64,000 nucleotides of DNA from Faecalicatena orotica (lineage in GTDB: Bacteria > Bacillota > Clostridia > Lachnospirales > Lachnospiraceae), in contig NZ_QGDL01000001.1 in NCBI RefSeq assembly GCF_003149245.1, positions 585,089-649,088 on the forward strand, in the 5' to 3' direction. This document shows, one piece after another, positions 42,991 to 52,400 of the stretch. The notes under the pieces are model-generated. The model made no database searches and was not told the DNA's origin. It worked only from the letters and a program-made list of their open reading frames with translations. The number at the start of each line of letters is the position of its first letter. Position 1 is the stretch's first letter. Made by a program: the position numbers and the translations under genes.

Positions 42991-43827
42991 TTATTCTGAT
43001 TCCAGACAGGCTTTGATACTTCTTAGAAACAGGGGGTTTACCGCCATATCCTTCCAACCCATTCGATTCCCTGCCGCTTCTGCCAATTCTTTCTCTGATA
43101 TCTCCGGATATTTGCAATATACATCCCGCACGCAATCCTCTAATTTTCGCAGCAATGTTTCTGCTGCAGATACTTTCTGGCTAAATTCCTGCTCTCCGTA
43201 TACACGATCCCATGCCGGACAACAATACCGGGTACCGCTGAGATTTCCCAGCCGCTCCAGCGTACTTCTGCTCTTGTCCAACTCTGTAAAAATAGGAAAC
43301 TCATCCTGTACAGGTATTGCATCTCCACAGAACAGTACCCCCTTTTCCTTCAATAGGTAAGATACAGACCCATTGGAATGTCCTTTTGAATCCAGAACCT
43401 GAAAAGTAATCCCATCTTCCAAAAAAATGCAGTCATTATCCCTTACGGTTTCATCTACAGAAACAGCTTCATTTACCAATGTATAAAAACCTGGGATCGG
43501 ACGCTCCTGAAATTGTAAATCAATATCCTCTGTCCACCTTTTTGCCTCTTCTGAGGCATACACCTTACAGCCGGAATTATTTTGAACAGCGGCTGCCCCA
43601 CCAATATGGTCCGGGTGTGCGTGTGTCAGAAAAACGGCTTTTATTTCTGTCATATCACGCCCGATATCTCTCATATACCTTTCGATGACCTTTTCACTCC
43701 CTGCCACTCCTGAATCAATCAGACAGCATGACTGACCGGTAACCAGATATACATATGCATATCTTTTCACAGTCTCTGTAATCTGAAAATCAACTCTGAT
43801 CTGATGTACATTTCTGCATACTTCCAT
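42991..43827 (-). CDS. MBL-fold metallo-hydrolase
   Basis: 278 residues of the metallo-beta-lactamase fold. The metal motif HAHPDHIGG (about 71-79) and further His/Asp residues at SKGHSNGS and CGDAIP are in place. Substrate unknown; the family includes glyoxalases, lactonases and oxidoreductases. It begins 3 bp after the DUF1330 gene and is probably co-transcribed with it under the TetR operators at 44.1 and 44.8 kb. Confidence 0.85.
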   Translation of the reverse strand: MEVCRNVHQIRVDFQITETVKRYAYVYLVTGQSCCLIDSGVAGSEKVIERYMRDIGRDMTEIKAVFLTHAHPDHIGGAAAVQNNSGCKVYASEEAKRWTEDIDLQFQERPIPGFYTLVNEAVSVDETVRDNDCIFLEDGITFQVLDSKGHSNGSVSYLLKEKGVLFCGDAIPVQDEFPIFTELDKSRSTLERLGNLSGTRYCCPAWDRVYGEQEFSQKVSAAETLLRKLEDCVRDVYCKYPEISEKELAEAAGNRMGWKDMAVNPLFLRSIKACLESE

Positions 43828-43830
43828 CTC

Positions 43831-44121
43831 TTATCCCTCCATAATAATTGCTCTTGAATCTACAGAATTCTCCCTTTTGACTGCGATTTTTCTATATTCC
43901 TCTGACTGGAAACAGGATTCAAGCTGTTCTCTCGTGTCCCACTCGATGATAATAAATCTCTCTGGCTTCCACTTACCTGTTAAAGGCTGTATCTTTTCTG
44001 TACGTACCAGATAACGCCCTTTATACTTTTCTACTATCGGTCTTACACTACGGATATAATCGTCATACTCCCCTCTTCCTTTTTGACTGTCAATATAAGT
44101 TTCAGCTACAAAATAAACCAT
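43831..44121 (-). CDS. DUF1330-like small protein
   Basis: 96 residues of the dimeric ferredoxin-like DUF1330/EthD-like class. Starts VYFVAETYIDSQKGRGEYDDY, with ERFIIIEWDTREQLESCF in the middle. Such proteins are small dimeric alpha+beta enzymes or binding proteins of unclear role. I start it at ATG 44121 (AAAGGAGGG); a longer frame up to 44193 runs across the terminator of the tetR gene. It precedes the MBL gene by 3 bp. Confidence 0.8.
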   Translation of the reverse strand: MVYFVAETYIDSQKGRGEYDDYIRSVRPIVEKYKGRYLVRTEKIQPLTGKWKPERFIIIEWDTREQLESCFQSEEYRKIAVKRENSVDSRAIIMEG

Positions 44122-44136
44122 AATACCCTCCTTTCT

Positions 44137-44156
44137 ATGCAAGTGTTCACTTGCAT
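44137..44156. promoter_or_regulatory. TetR operator ahead of the DUF1330-MBL genes
   Basis: ATGCAAGT-N4-ACTTGCAT is a perfect 8+8 bp dyad just ahead of the DUF1330 ribosome binding site. The identical arms recur at 44790-44809 at the tetR promoter. A -10-like TATAAT at 44161-44166 (minus strand) lies just upstream, but no good -35 is seen. Confidence 0.75.
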
Positions 44157-44164
44157 GGTAATTA

Positions 44165-44194
44165 TAAAAGAATGGTGCCTTTTTAAGCACCATT
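44165..44194 (-). terminator. terminator of the tetR gene
   Basis: AATGGTGC/GCACCATT (44171-44178 with 44187-44194) is an 8-bp stem with a T-rich tail on the minus strand, 5 bp after the tetR stop codon. Confidence 0.6.
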
Positions 44195-44198
44195 AGCT

Positions 44199-44771
44199 TT
44201 ACGAAATTCCCTGTACAAATACATGCACACTTTCGCGTATATACTTCTCTTTCTCAAGTTCCGTAAGCTGTTTTCCAAAGGATGCATCCAGAAAAACGAA
44301 GCCGAAATTCATAGATAAAAACATCATAGAAAGGCTCTCACAATCCACATCCGGAAGCTTTCCATCTGCCTTCATCTCCTGAAAATACCTGACCAGCACA
44401 TTCTTAAACAGCTGGGGCACTTTTAAAATTCCCTCCGATGTATCCTGATACAGCTCGGGTACGCGAAGCCCAAGTGATACCTTTACCATGCGCGGCGTCA
44501 CTTTTCTCATATATACCTCTGCAAAATGCAGCAGGTCCTTTTCCAGACTGCCCTCATACTTAAAATCTGCTTCCTTCAGACAGGGATTCCATTCCGGCAG
44601 TGTCATGGCCGAAAGCACGATCTCCTTCTTGCCCTTAAACTTCCTGAATATCGTGCATTCGTTCACCCCTGCACGGAGTGCAATGTCCTTTGTAGTCGTG
44701 GAGGGATAGCTGCGCTCCATAATCAATGACATGGCCGCATCTATGATCTTAAGCTGTGTTTCATCAAGCAT
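44199..44771 (-). CDS. TetR family transcriptional regulator
   Basis: 190 residues. Helix-turn-helix at about 8-52 (LKIIDAAMSLIMERSYPST, then GVNECTIFRKFKGKKEI). I start it at ATG 44771, with GGAAGG upstream; the ORF to 44795 lies in the operator. The two identical-arm palindromes at its own promoter and ahead of the DUF1330/MBL genes make it very likely that it represses itself and that operon. Confidence 0.9.
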   Translation of the reverse strand: MLDETQLKIIDAAMSLIMERSYPSTTTKDIALRAGVNECTIFRKFKGKKEIVLSAMTLPEWNPCLKEADFKYEGSLEKDLLHFAEVYMRKVTPRMVKVSLGLRVPELYQDTSEGILKVPQLFKNVLVRYFQEMKADGKLPDVDCESLSMMFLSMNFGFVFLDASFGKQLTELEKEKYIRESVHVFVQGIS

Positions 44772-44789
44772 AGCTGCCTTCCCCCCCTT

Positions 44790-44836
44790 ATGCAAGTACT
44801 TACTTGCATCATAGCATTTTTCTTTCTGATTGTCAA
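44790..44836 (-). promoter_or_regulatory. tetR promoter with overlapping operator
   Basis: TTGACA (44831-44836) and TATGAT (44808-44813) on the minus strand, 17-bp spacer. ATGCAAGT-ACTT-ACTTGCAT (44790-44809) overlaps the end of the -10 and the start site and shares both arms with the site at 44137-44156. Confidence 0.85.
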
Positions 44837-44921
44837 ATCAAGTACCCATTTCATCGTTATTCATATACTAATTAAGAACAAGCTGCATTTTGCCGCCTCA
44901 CGGCGGCGGATCGGAGATCTT

Positions 44922-47408
44922 ATGCCTGAAACAAAAATCCCATGCCCATACCAGGGCCCTGGTAAACAAAACCCCGTCTCCATTGGAGGCTATGATATGA
45001 TACGTTTAACCGGTGATCCGTCTGATCCCGATTACTGGAATACCTCCGGACTGACATCCGTTTATGATGCCGGACACGATAAAGGCAGCGGAGGCATCCT
45101 TACCTTTCATGACCTGCTGCGCATTTCAAAGGGGGCCATTGGTGACTGCTCTGCTACTGTCACACTAGATATCGAAGCCAGTCCCCCTGTCTACTCTTAT
45201 TATCCTCCCCACTCTCTGGATGTGGTTTTTGTACTTGACGTCACTGCCAGTATGATGTCGGGAAAAAGCAGGAAAATGGCACTGGCAAAGCGGGCGCTTA
45301 TCCAGACTATCCAATTACTCTGGGAACAAAACAAAGAAACCCGCATCACCATTGTTCCCTATGCGCGGGATGCCTACATTCCCAATCCCTTTGGCGGACT
45401 CTCATACAATTATCTGGGAACACTTTTCACATGGCGCCGTTCAACCACCAGCGGCAACTATATTGGCCAGATTCTGGGATACCGCAACGGCTCTTTTGTT
45501 TCGACTACAGATATCCCCGCCTATATGGCACAGTCTGAGCCATTAGCTGCCAGCGCCAATCTGAGCCTGTACAATTATTATAACTATTACAAAATCCAGT
45601 ATTCTGACATTTACAATGAAGATGGCTCTGCCCGGCCTGATACAGTGCTGGCGGGTTACCTCAGCACGGTCTATGCACAGAATCCATCTGCATACAACGG
45701 AAACCTTATAGAATCAGTTGCCTCCGGTGCCCCGCTTACTTCAGAGCAGCTTCCTTACAGCATGAACGACACCGGCTATGAGAATAATACGATACTGGAA
45801 AATCTGATCTGGGCCATCCCTTATGGGGAAGACACAAACACACAGGCTGGATTAAACGAAGCCTGTACACTTTTCAAAACTCCGGGATTTGCACAGTCCG
45901 ATGATATACTGCGCCGGGCTGTCATACTGATCACTGACGGGCAGGCGAACCGTTCCGTCAATCCCAGTTATCCGGATATATATGCAGCACCGGGAAGTAC
46001 GGACAGTGATTTCCTCCCCGATATTCCGGGCGGGATATGGAAATACTTCCTTTATCTTAAACAGACTGTTCCAAACCTGATTTCAGAGGTTGCCAGCCGC
46101 TCTGCCAACAATGAGGAACTGCTGCTTGCCATGCAGCGTGCCTATGAGACTGCCGTAGAAATCAAATCGCCTTCCGGCGGCAATGCTTCCCTGTTTGTCC
46201 TTGGTATCGAAATTGATGCACAGTCCCCGGGGCCGTACACAAGAGAGGACGTTCTGGATATTCTGCGTACAATTGCCACTACGGGTTCCTACCTGCATGA
46301 GGCCGCCGAAGACAGCTCACAGAATCCTATTATTGAAGAACTGAAGCGCCTTGCACGTAATCTGTTAATTCTTACCGGAAGTCTTCAGGTTACGGTCACT
46401 GATTCCATTAACACCGCACTTTTCGAATATGTTCCCGGTTCACTCCGAATCTTCGGAACGCAGGATACATTAAAATTAAAATCTGTCAGTGCCCCCAATA
46501 TTACGGACCCCTCGGACCCTGAGTATACTGTCTATCAAAAACCGGCCCTGCTGCCCGATATCAGTGACCAGAATGTCCAGGACGGTATTATTACCATAAA
46601 CCTTGGGGACCTGCCCTACGCTCCCGCTGCACCGGAAAGCAGGACCCACATCCGGCTGACCTATCATATCCGTGCAAAAGGGGCGGCCCACGGATCACAC
46701 CTGCATACAAACAAGGATTCCGAAACTGCCGTGTCCTTCCTTGAGCCAAACCATCTGACAGCCGACTCTCCACTGCTTACTTATGATAATCCGCTGCGCA
46801 CACTGCACTTCCCTACTCCTATAGTATCCTGTAACGCAGACTATACGATTGAAAAATATACCGGGACTGCCACGGATGATGTATTCTATAAATCCATTTC
46901 CGTCACAGCCTGCCAGACCGTTTATTACCGTTTTGAAGTACACAATTATACGGACTCTGATGCAGTGTTCCCGCTTCTGTATGATGTCAGAGGGGTTCAG
47001 ACCATAGAAGAGGCCCGTTCAAACCCTGACCGTCTCATCATCGCTGAAAATTTCACTGTGCCCGCCCAGAGTACGGCCGAATTTACGACCGGCTACAAAA
47101 CCTCCTGCAGTGAGGGTACTGTCTCTGATTTCGCGGTGCTGGAAACAGGAGACACTTATCTCTACGACAATGCCTCCGTGATCGTACATGATGACACTGC
47201 TTATTATACCGTAGAGTATCTGGATAAATGTACGGGACAGCGTATCTGCCCAGACCTGCTCGTTGCAGATGTGGCTGCCTGTTCAGTCATCTCAGCACAC
47301 GACCATATCCGGTGCCTCCCATGCTGGAAATTCGTCTGTGCCATACCGTATCATCTTCATTTGTGCGAAGGGGAAAATATACTGAAACTTTACTATGTTC
47401 CCTGCTAA
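44922..47408 (+). CDS. von Willebrand factor A domain protein with Cys-rich C-terminus
   Basis: 828 residues. A vWA domain runs from about residue 100 (LDVVFVLDVTASMM) to about 410, with metal-site parts DVTAS (Thr in place of the first Ser of DxSxS), a downstream Thr in TNTQAGLNEA and the Asp of ILITDGQANRS. Two or three Ig/DUF11-like beta domains follow, then a MucBP-like segment YTVEYLDKCTGQ. The last 63 residues hold eight Cys. From the ATG at 44922 (GGAG upstream; a GCCGCC/GGCGGC hairpin lies ahead of it) there is no signal peptide, no LPxTG motif and no C-terminal TM, so the export route is unclear; the longer frame to 44790 would add an N-terminal hydrophobic stretch but crosses the operator. 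Confidence 0.8.
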   Translation: MPETKIPCPYQGPGKQNPVSIGGYDMIRLTGDPSDPDYWNTSGLTSVYDAGHDKGSGGILTFHDLLRISKGAIGDCSATVTLDIEASPPVYSYYPPHSLDVVFVLDVTASMMSGKSRKMALAKRALIQTIQLLWEQNKETRITIVPYARDAYIPNPFGGLSYNYLGTLFTWRRSTTSGNYIGQILGYRNGSFVSTTDIPAYMAQSEPLAASANLSLYNYYNYYKIQYSDIYNEDGSARPDTVLAGYLSTVYAQNPSAYNGNLIESVASGAPLTSEQLPYSMNDTGYENNTILENLIWAIPYGEDTNTQAGLNEACTLFKTPGFAQSDDILRRAVILITDGQANRSVNPSYPDIYAAPGSTDSDFLPDIPGGIWKYFLYLKQTVPNLISEVASRSANNEELLLAMQRAYETAVEIKSPSGGNASLFVLGIEIDAQSPGPYTREDVLDILRTIATTGSYLHEAAEDSSQNPIIEELKRLARNLLILTGSLQVTVTDSINTALFEYVPGSLRIFGTQDTLKLKSVSAPNITDPSDPEYTVYQKPALLPDISDQNVQDGIITINLGDLPYAPAAPESRTHIRLTYHIRAKGAAHGSHLHTNKDSETAVSFLEPNHLTADSPLLTYDNPLRTLHFPTPIVSCNADYTIEKYTGTATDDVFYKSISVTACQTVYYRFEVHNYTDSDAVFPLLYDVRGVQTIEEARSNPDRLIIAENFTVPAQSTAEFTTGYKTSCSEGTVSDFAVLETGDTYLYDNASVIVHDDTAYYTVEYLDKCTGQRICPDLLVADVAACSVISAHDHIRCLPCWKFVCAIPYHLHLCEGENILKLYYVPC

Positions 47409-47425
47409 TTGCTATATCGTAACAA

Positions 47426-47446
47426 CTGCCCCCTAAACGGGGGCAG
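47426..47446. terminator. hairpin between convergent genes
   Basis: CTGCCCCC (47426-47433) and GGGGGCAG (47439-47446) pair around TAAAC, overlapping the stop codon of the minus-strand gene. It is placed between convergent genes, but T-tails are short. Confidence 0.65.
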
Positions 47447-48467
47447 ATATTCTTCCAAAATTCCGTAAAAACAACATGATATCAATAGCTTTGACACCCA
47501 TCCACCAGTTTTCACTGATTGCGAATTCCTTCGCATACTTTTCTCCCAAATTAAACCAGTTCCATGTAATATTCCAGACTCCGCCCGGATTCCTCGTCTC
47601 CACCAGATAATCCAGTTCTTTTTCCACGATCTCCTCATTTCCCTTATAGAAAGGACTTTCAGTGGACGGGATGAATTCTGACGGTCTTGGTGTATACCCG
47701 GCCCATTTCTCAGGATTTCTCTCTATCCTCTGATTCACAGCCGCAGCCATCTTTTCCATCAGGCTGCCGCATTCAAAGGAGTCTGCAAGGCCGGTTCTCA
47801 TAATCTCTCCCAACAGGGCCAGTACACCTCCGGCACCCATTTCACCTAAATCCTCTGTATCCGATACCTTTTCCAAAATCTGCTTTGTATATCCCGCAGC
47901 TTTCTGGAACAACGCAGAATCCCTGTCTGCATATCCGAGTACAAAGGCACACAGTGTTGCGGTCAGTCCTAAATCCTGCACCCGGTTGCTTTCCTCACTG
48001 TAACTCCACCAGGGTGCATGCGCATATAAATCATTGGACGGTACTGAAAAATGCCACCCTGCTTCATCACTATGTACACCGCTGTCAAGATAACGCAGAA
48101 TCCCCTGTACTACAGGATGTGCGGCCCCTTCATTATCCAAAAAACCGATCCCTCTTAAGATACCGGTAACTACTACCGCACTATACGGTGCCGATTCCGG
48201 GTTCCAAATATCAGGCTCTATGGTACTGCTAAAGCCCCCGTCTTCATTCTGATAACAGGCAAGCGCCTGAACGACCTCTTCTCTGCTCCCGCCCTCAAAA
48301 TGAAATTTCCACAGGGCCAGTTCCAGCTCCCTTGCATTTCTATGCATCCATGTGCGTACTTCCTGATACGCCTTTTGATCAAGTGTTTTCAATGCCGTTT
48401 CCTCCATTTGTCTTTTAGATATGATCATATCATACGATCTATACTCTGTATTGTAAAAAAACGACAT
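47433..48467 (-). CDS. prenyltransferase / squalene-oxidase-repeat-like alpha-toroid protein
   Basis: 344 residues with QNEDGGFSSTIEPDI (about 80) and repeated Gly/Trp-rich turns of the alpha-alpha toroid seen in terpene cyclases and prenyltransferase beta subunits. No terpene-cyclase DXDD motif or prenyl-zinc ligands are evident, so it is a fold-level assignment. I start it at ATG 48467 with AAGGA upstream. It lies 13 bp after an AraC-type gene, which may control it. Confidence 0.65.
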   Translation of the reverse strand: MSFFYNTEYRSYDMIISKRQMEETALKTLDQKAYQEVRTWMHRNARELELALWKFHFEGGSREEVVQALACYQNEDGGFSSTIEPDIWNPESAPYSAVVVTGILRGIGFLDNEGAAHPVVQGILRYLDSGVHSDEAGWHFSVPSNDLYAHAPWWSYSEESNRVQDLGLTATLCAFVLGYADRDSALFQKAAGYTKQILEKVSDTEDLGEMGAGGVLALLGEIMRTGLADSFECGSLMEKMAAAVNQRIERNPEKWAGYTPRPSEFIPSTESPFYKGNEEIVEKELDYLVETRNPGGVWNITWNWFNLGEKYAKEFAISENWWMGVKAIDIMLFLRNFGRISAPV

Positions 48468-48479
48468 TGAATTTTCCTT

Positions 48480-49334
48480 TTATCTCCAGCTTTGTGCGAT
48501 CTTTCTCGCCTCCTCCGGCGACGTCCCGTGGAACCGCCTGAACTCTTTTTGCAGGTGTGACTGGTCTGTATACCCGTACCGGTATACGGCATCCAGTATG
48601 TCGAACTGAGGGTCTGTAACCAGATTATGCCATACATTCTGGTAACGCACCAGTGTGGCAACCTTTTTCGGAGGCAGCCCGATCTTCCCTAAGAAGAGCC
48701 TTTCCAGCTTCCGCGGACTGACGCAGCAGGATTCGCAGAGTCCCCTGACTGACACGCCGCCTGAACTGTCCAGTATGTTGTGAACCGCCTGAAACAGATC
48801 GGAATTCAGTTCCATATCTGCTAATTTACGGTACAGGAACTGCTCCACCCGTGCGATTCTTTCCTTCACCGTCAGCAGATAGAAAAACGGCTCAAAAAGG
48901 GACCTCCACTCTTTTCCAAGATCATCCATATCAAGATGAAGATTCCGGGTCTCCTGAAATTCCAGATTCAGGAAAAGATGTACCGCCCAGAAATGAAACC
49001 GGATGGCAAAAACAGTTACCACGTCTGTTTCCCCTCCCTGCACGGTTGTAAAAGGTAAGTCCTGAATCCCGCACAGCATACCAGTCATCGTCTGCTTCGT
49101 ATGGTTGACTGAAAGTATGATATCCACACACGTGTCCGGAATAACCAGAACTTCTCTTCCTGCCGTCTTTGCAAGGTTCTCCCTAATTGTTCCCTCCGTA
49201 CCTGCTTCGTTTGTAGTCCAGTAACAGGCAATGTATGGCCGCAAAGGTTCCCCCGGGAGATATTCCTTATATGTATAATCCGATAAAAACGGACGCGCCG
49301 TTATAGGATGGTATATTGTATGAAAGTTCAGCAT
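48480..49334 (-). CDS. AraC-family transcriptional regulator
   Basis: 284 residues. An N-terminal cupin-like DUF6597-type region (about 25-140: PGEPLRPYIACYWTT) and a C-terminal double AraC helix-turn-helix (VRGLCESCCVSPRKLERLF near 195, then DAVYRYGYTDQSHLQKEF near 245). The next gene, a toroid-fold protein, starts 13 bp after it on the same strand, so the two form a likely operon. Confidence 0.88.
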   Translation of the reverse strand: MLNFHTIYHPITARPFLSDYTYKEYLPGEPLRPYIACYWTTNEAGTEGTIRENLAKTAGREVLVIPDTCVDIILSVNHTKQTMTGMLCGIQDLPFTTVQGGETDVVTVFAIRFHFWAVHLFLNLEFQETRNLHLDMDDLGKEWRSLFEPFFYLLTVKERIARVEQFLYRKLADMELNSDLFQAVHNILDSSGGVSVRGLCESCCVSPRKLERLFLGKIGLPPKKVATLVRYQNVWHNLVTDPQFDILDAVYRYGYTDQSHLQKEFRRFHGTSPEEARKIAQSWR

Positions 49335-49405
49335 GTATGTCTCCTCTTTATTTACGTCCGTACGGGACCTGTTCTATATCCTGCTGTCTGACTCACCCGT
49401 ATCAT

Positions 49406-52400
49406 TTACTTCCGGTCCAGATAATGATGCATGACACTAATCAGGTGGTCAACCTCAATAGGCTTCATCACATGTTCATTCATTCCCGCCTTCTTTGCAC
49501 GGTAAACATCATCTGCAAACGCATTCGCTGTCAATGCTATGATCGGAATATCTGCTGCATCCGGACGCCGCCCCTCTGCCGCTGACTTACGGATTACTTC
49601 TGTAGCTTCGTAACCGTTCAATACAGGCATCTGGATATCCATCAGGATCAGGTCATATGTTCCCGGCGGATTCGTTTCAAACAAGTCTGCGGCCTCCTGT
49701 CCGTTTGCTGCACAAACAACTTCAATCCCATACATATCCAGTAATTCCTTCACGATCTCCTGATTCAGCAGATTATCCTCCGCAAGCAGAACCCTTGTAC
49801 CCGTTTCAAATGCATATTCCATATCATCCGGCTTCTGGCTGCATGGCACACTGCCGTCCTCCGTTTCCGGCACCAGCTTAAGATAGATGGTCACTATGAA
49901 TTTTGTACCCCGGTTTATTTCGCTTTCCACCTGGATGGTGCCATTCATCATTTGCACCAGATTCCTTGTTATCGCAAGCCCCAGACCGGTTCCCTGAGTC
50001 CAGCCGACACGCGGGTCTTCCGCCCTTTCAAACGGAAGGAACAATTTTTCCTGAAACTCTTTCGTCATTCCGATTCCATCGTCTTCCACTATAATTTCAT
50101 AGCAGCCGACTCCGCTTTCACTGGATAGTTTTTCCTCCAGACAGATGCTGATATTTCCTTCCTCACCGGTATACTTCACCGCATTAGACAAAAGATTCAG
50201 AAGCACCTGCTTGACACGGGCGGCATCACCACGAACGGCATTGTGCTCCATTTTTTTTACGCTTACTGAAAAATGCTGCTTCTTTGAGCCGGCCTCTGGC
50301 TGTATAATCTGTGACACATCTTCCAGTAGTTCAGTCAGCCGTATCGGTTCCTCATTCAGACCTACATTTCCAGATTCTATTTTAGACATGTCCAGCACTT
50401 CATTGATCAATTCCAGCAGGTGCGCCCCCGACAGGCTGATTTTCTGCAGGCAGTCCTCGATTTTCTCCTGACTGCCTATATTCTTTTCCGCAATCGCTGT
50501 CATTCCCATGATCGCATTCATCGGTGTCCGGATGTCATGGCTCATTCTGGATAAGAAATCCGACTTGGCCCTGTTTGCACGGTCCAGTGAGTGATATGCT
50601 TCCTCCAGAGCGGCTTTGGCCCTTTTTTCTTCTTCATAATATTCCAGTTCCCGCTGTTTCTCTTCACTGATGTTCCTGAATGCGATGATAATCGTCCTTG
50701 GTTTTCCGTTCTCAATAGAAACCGGGTAAATTTCCAGTCTCAGCCAGAGGTCAGGATTCTGATGCCGGAATTCAACTTCCGTATGTTCATTCTTCCCTGT
50801 CAGTTTATTCAGAAGCCACTCTCTCTGGCAGATTTCTGCCACCCTGTTTAAGTCATCCTGATTGATGCTGTGCAGGATGTATTTCCTTAATCCCTCTGTA
50901 AACGAACCCCTCCGGGGAAGGATATCCCCTTCGTTCACCTCCGGCATACGGACTGCATAATAATTGTCCTGAAAAAGGTCTACATAAAACATACTGATAT
51001 AGACATCGTTGATTGCCTGCAGCGCCGACTGGTTCATATACAAACGTTCACTGTTCTCAAAAAGCTTTGACTTCATGCTGTGTATATTCTGCAGTGCCCC
51101 CACAACCCGGGCCGGCCTTCCTTCTTCCGTGATCAGCCTGCAGTTTACCCGGAACCATATAAACTTCCCTCTTTCTCCTCCCGGAGTCGTACAGCGTACA
51201 TCAAACACCTCACTGCGGCCGTGGCAGATATTGTCAAGCACCTTGGGGGCGTCATCCGGATGCACAATCTGCTCATCCAGAATGATTTCCGAATAACGGT
51301 TCAACTCATGCCGCACAACCCCGCCGCCTGCCTGTGGTTCATAGCTGATAAACGTATCGGTATCCATCAGGTACTCGAACATGACTGCCGCACTCGCCTC
51401 CATTGCCACGCGGTACAGGTCCTGTTCCCGGTTGAGCCTTTGCTGGAGGTTTTTCCGGGGTGTGATATCGACTACGGTCCTCTGTATAATAAGCTCTTTC
51501 TCAGCTGTCATCCCAACGATCATGCTCGTCCCGTCCATCCAGTGGATAGAACCGTCTTTCCACTTCACACGGTATTCAAGATCCTGCCGGTCCCCTGTCT
51601 GGTGAAGCTTTGAATAATGTGCTCTGATCTTTTGCTGGTCTTCCTCCAGAACTGCACCAAGTACGCCGTCATGCCAGTCGTTTACCCCTTCCTCTATATC
51701 ACGGTATCCCATGAGTGATACAGTTGCCTTATTAAGGGAAATGAGCTGGCTTACGCCGTCATTTCTCTGTACGAAACGAATAATCCCGCACGGTACTGTA
51801 TCATAGATACTTGTCAGAAGCTCAGTCTGCTCTCTCAGCCGCTGGGCATCCTCCTCTGTCCGGGTGATATCCAGATAGAGGCTGTTGACCATCCACCTGC
51901 CATCCACATCCTGTGCCTTTTTCCCGCTGTCCATCACCCACTTCAGACTGCCGTCCCTGCAGCGCACCCTGTAACGGGTAGAATAAGTCAGGCCGCCGTC
52001 CCTGAATGCCTCCGCACAATCGGCAAGTGCTTTATCCAGATCAGGAGGATATACTGTTCCTACCGCCGTCCCGCCTGTAACTTCCATAAATTCTTCCACC
52101 GTATATCCAAAGAGGGCCGCCGCCTCTTTGCTGACAAATGCGAAAGAATAGGTGTCATCATCATTACTGATCTTAAGCCCTCCGGCAATAGAAGACATAA
52201 TCACTTCCAGCTGGCGGTTCTGCTGTTTGATTTCCTCTTCCAATGCAGTCAGGCGTTCCTGAACATAATCAAAGGACTGCCGTCCGATTTTTTCCGGGAA
52301 AATTTCTCCTTCAACCATTTCCTGATAAGGGTTGGAACAATGAATGTGTACACACTTCATTCCATCTTCTGTATCCTGAAGTACAAAGGTAACTCTCTGA

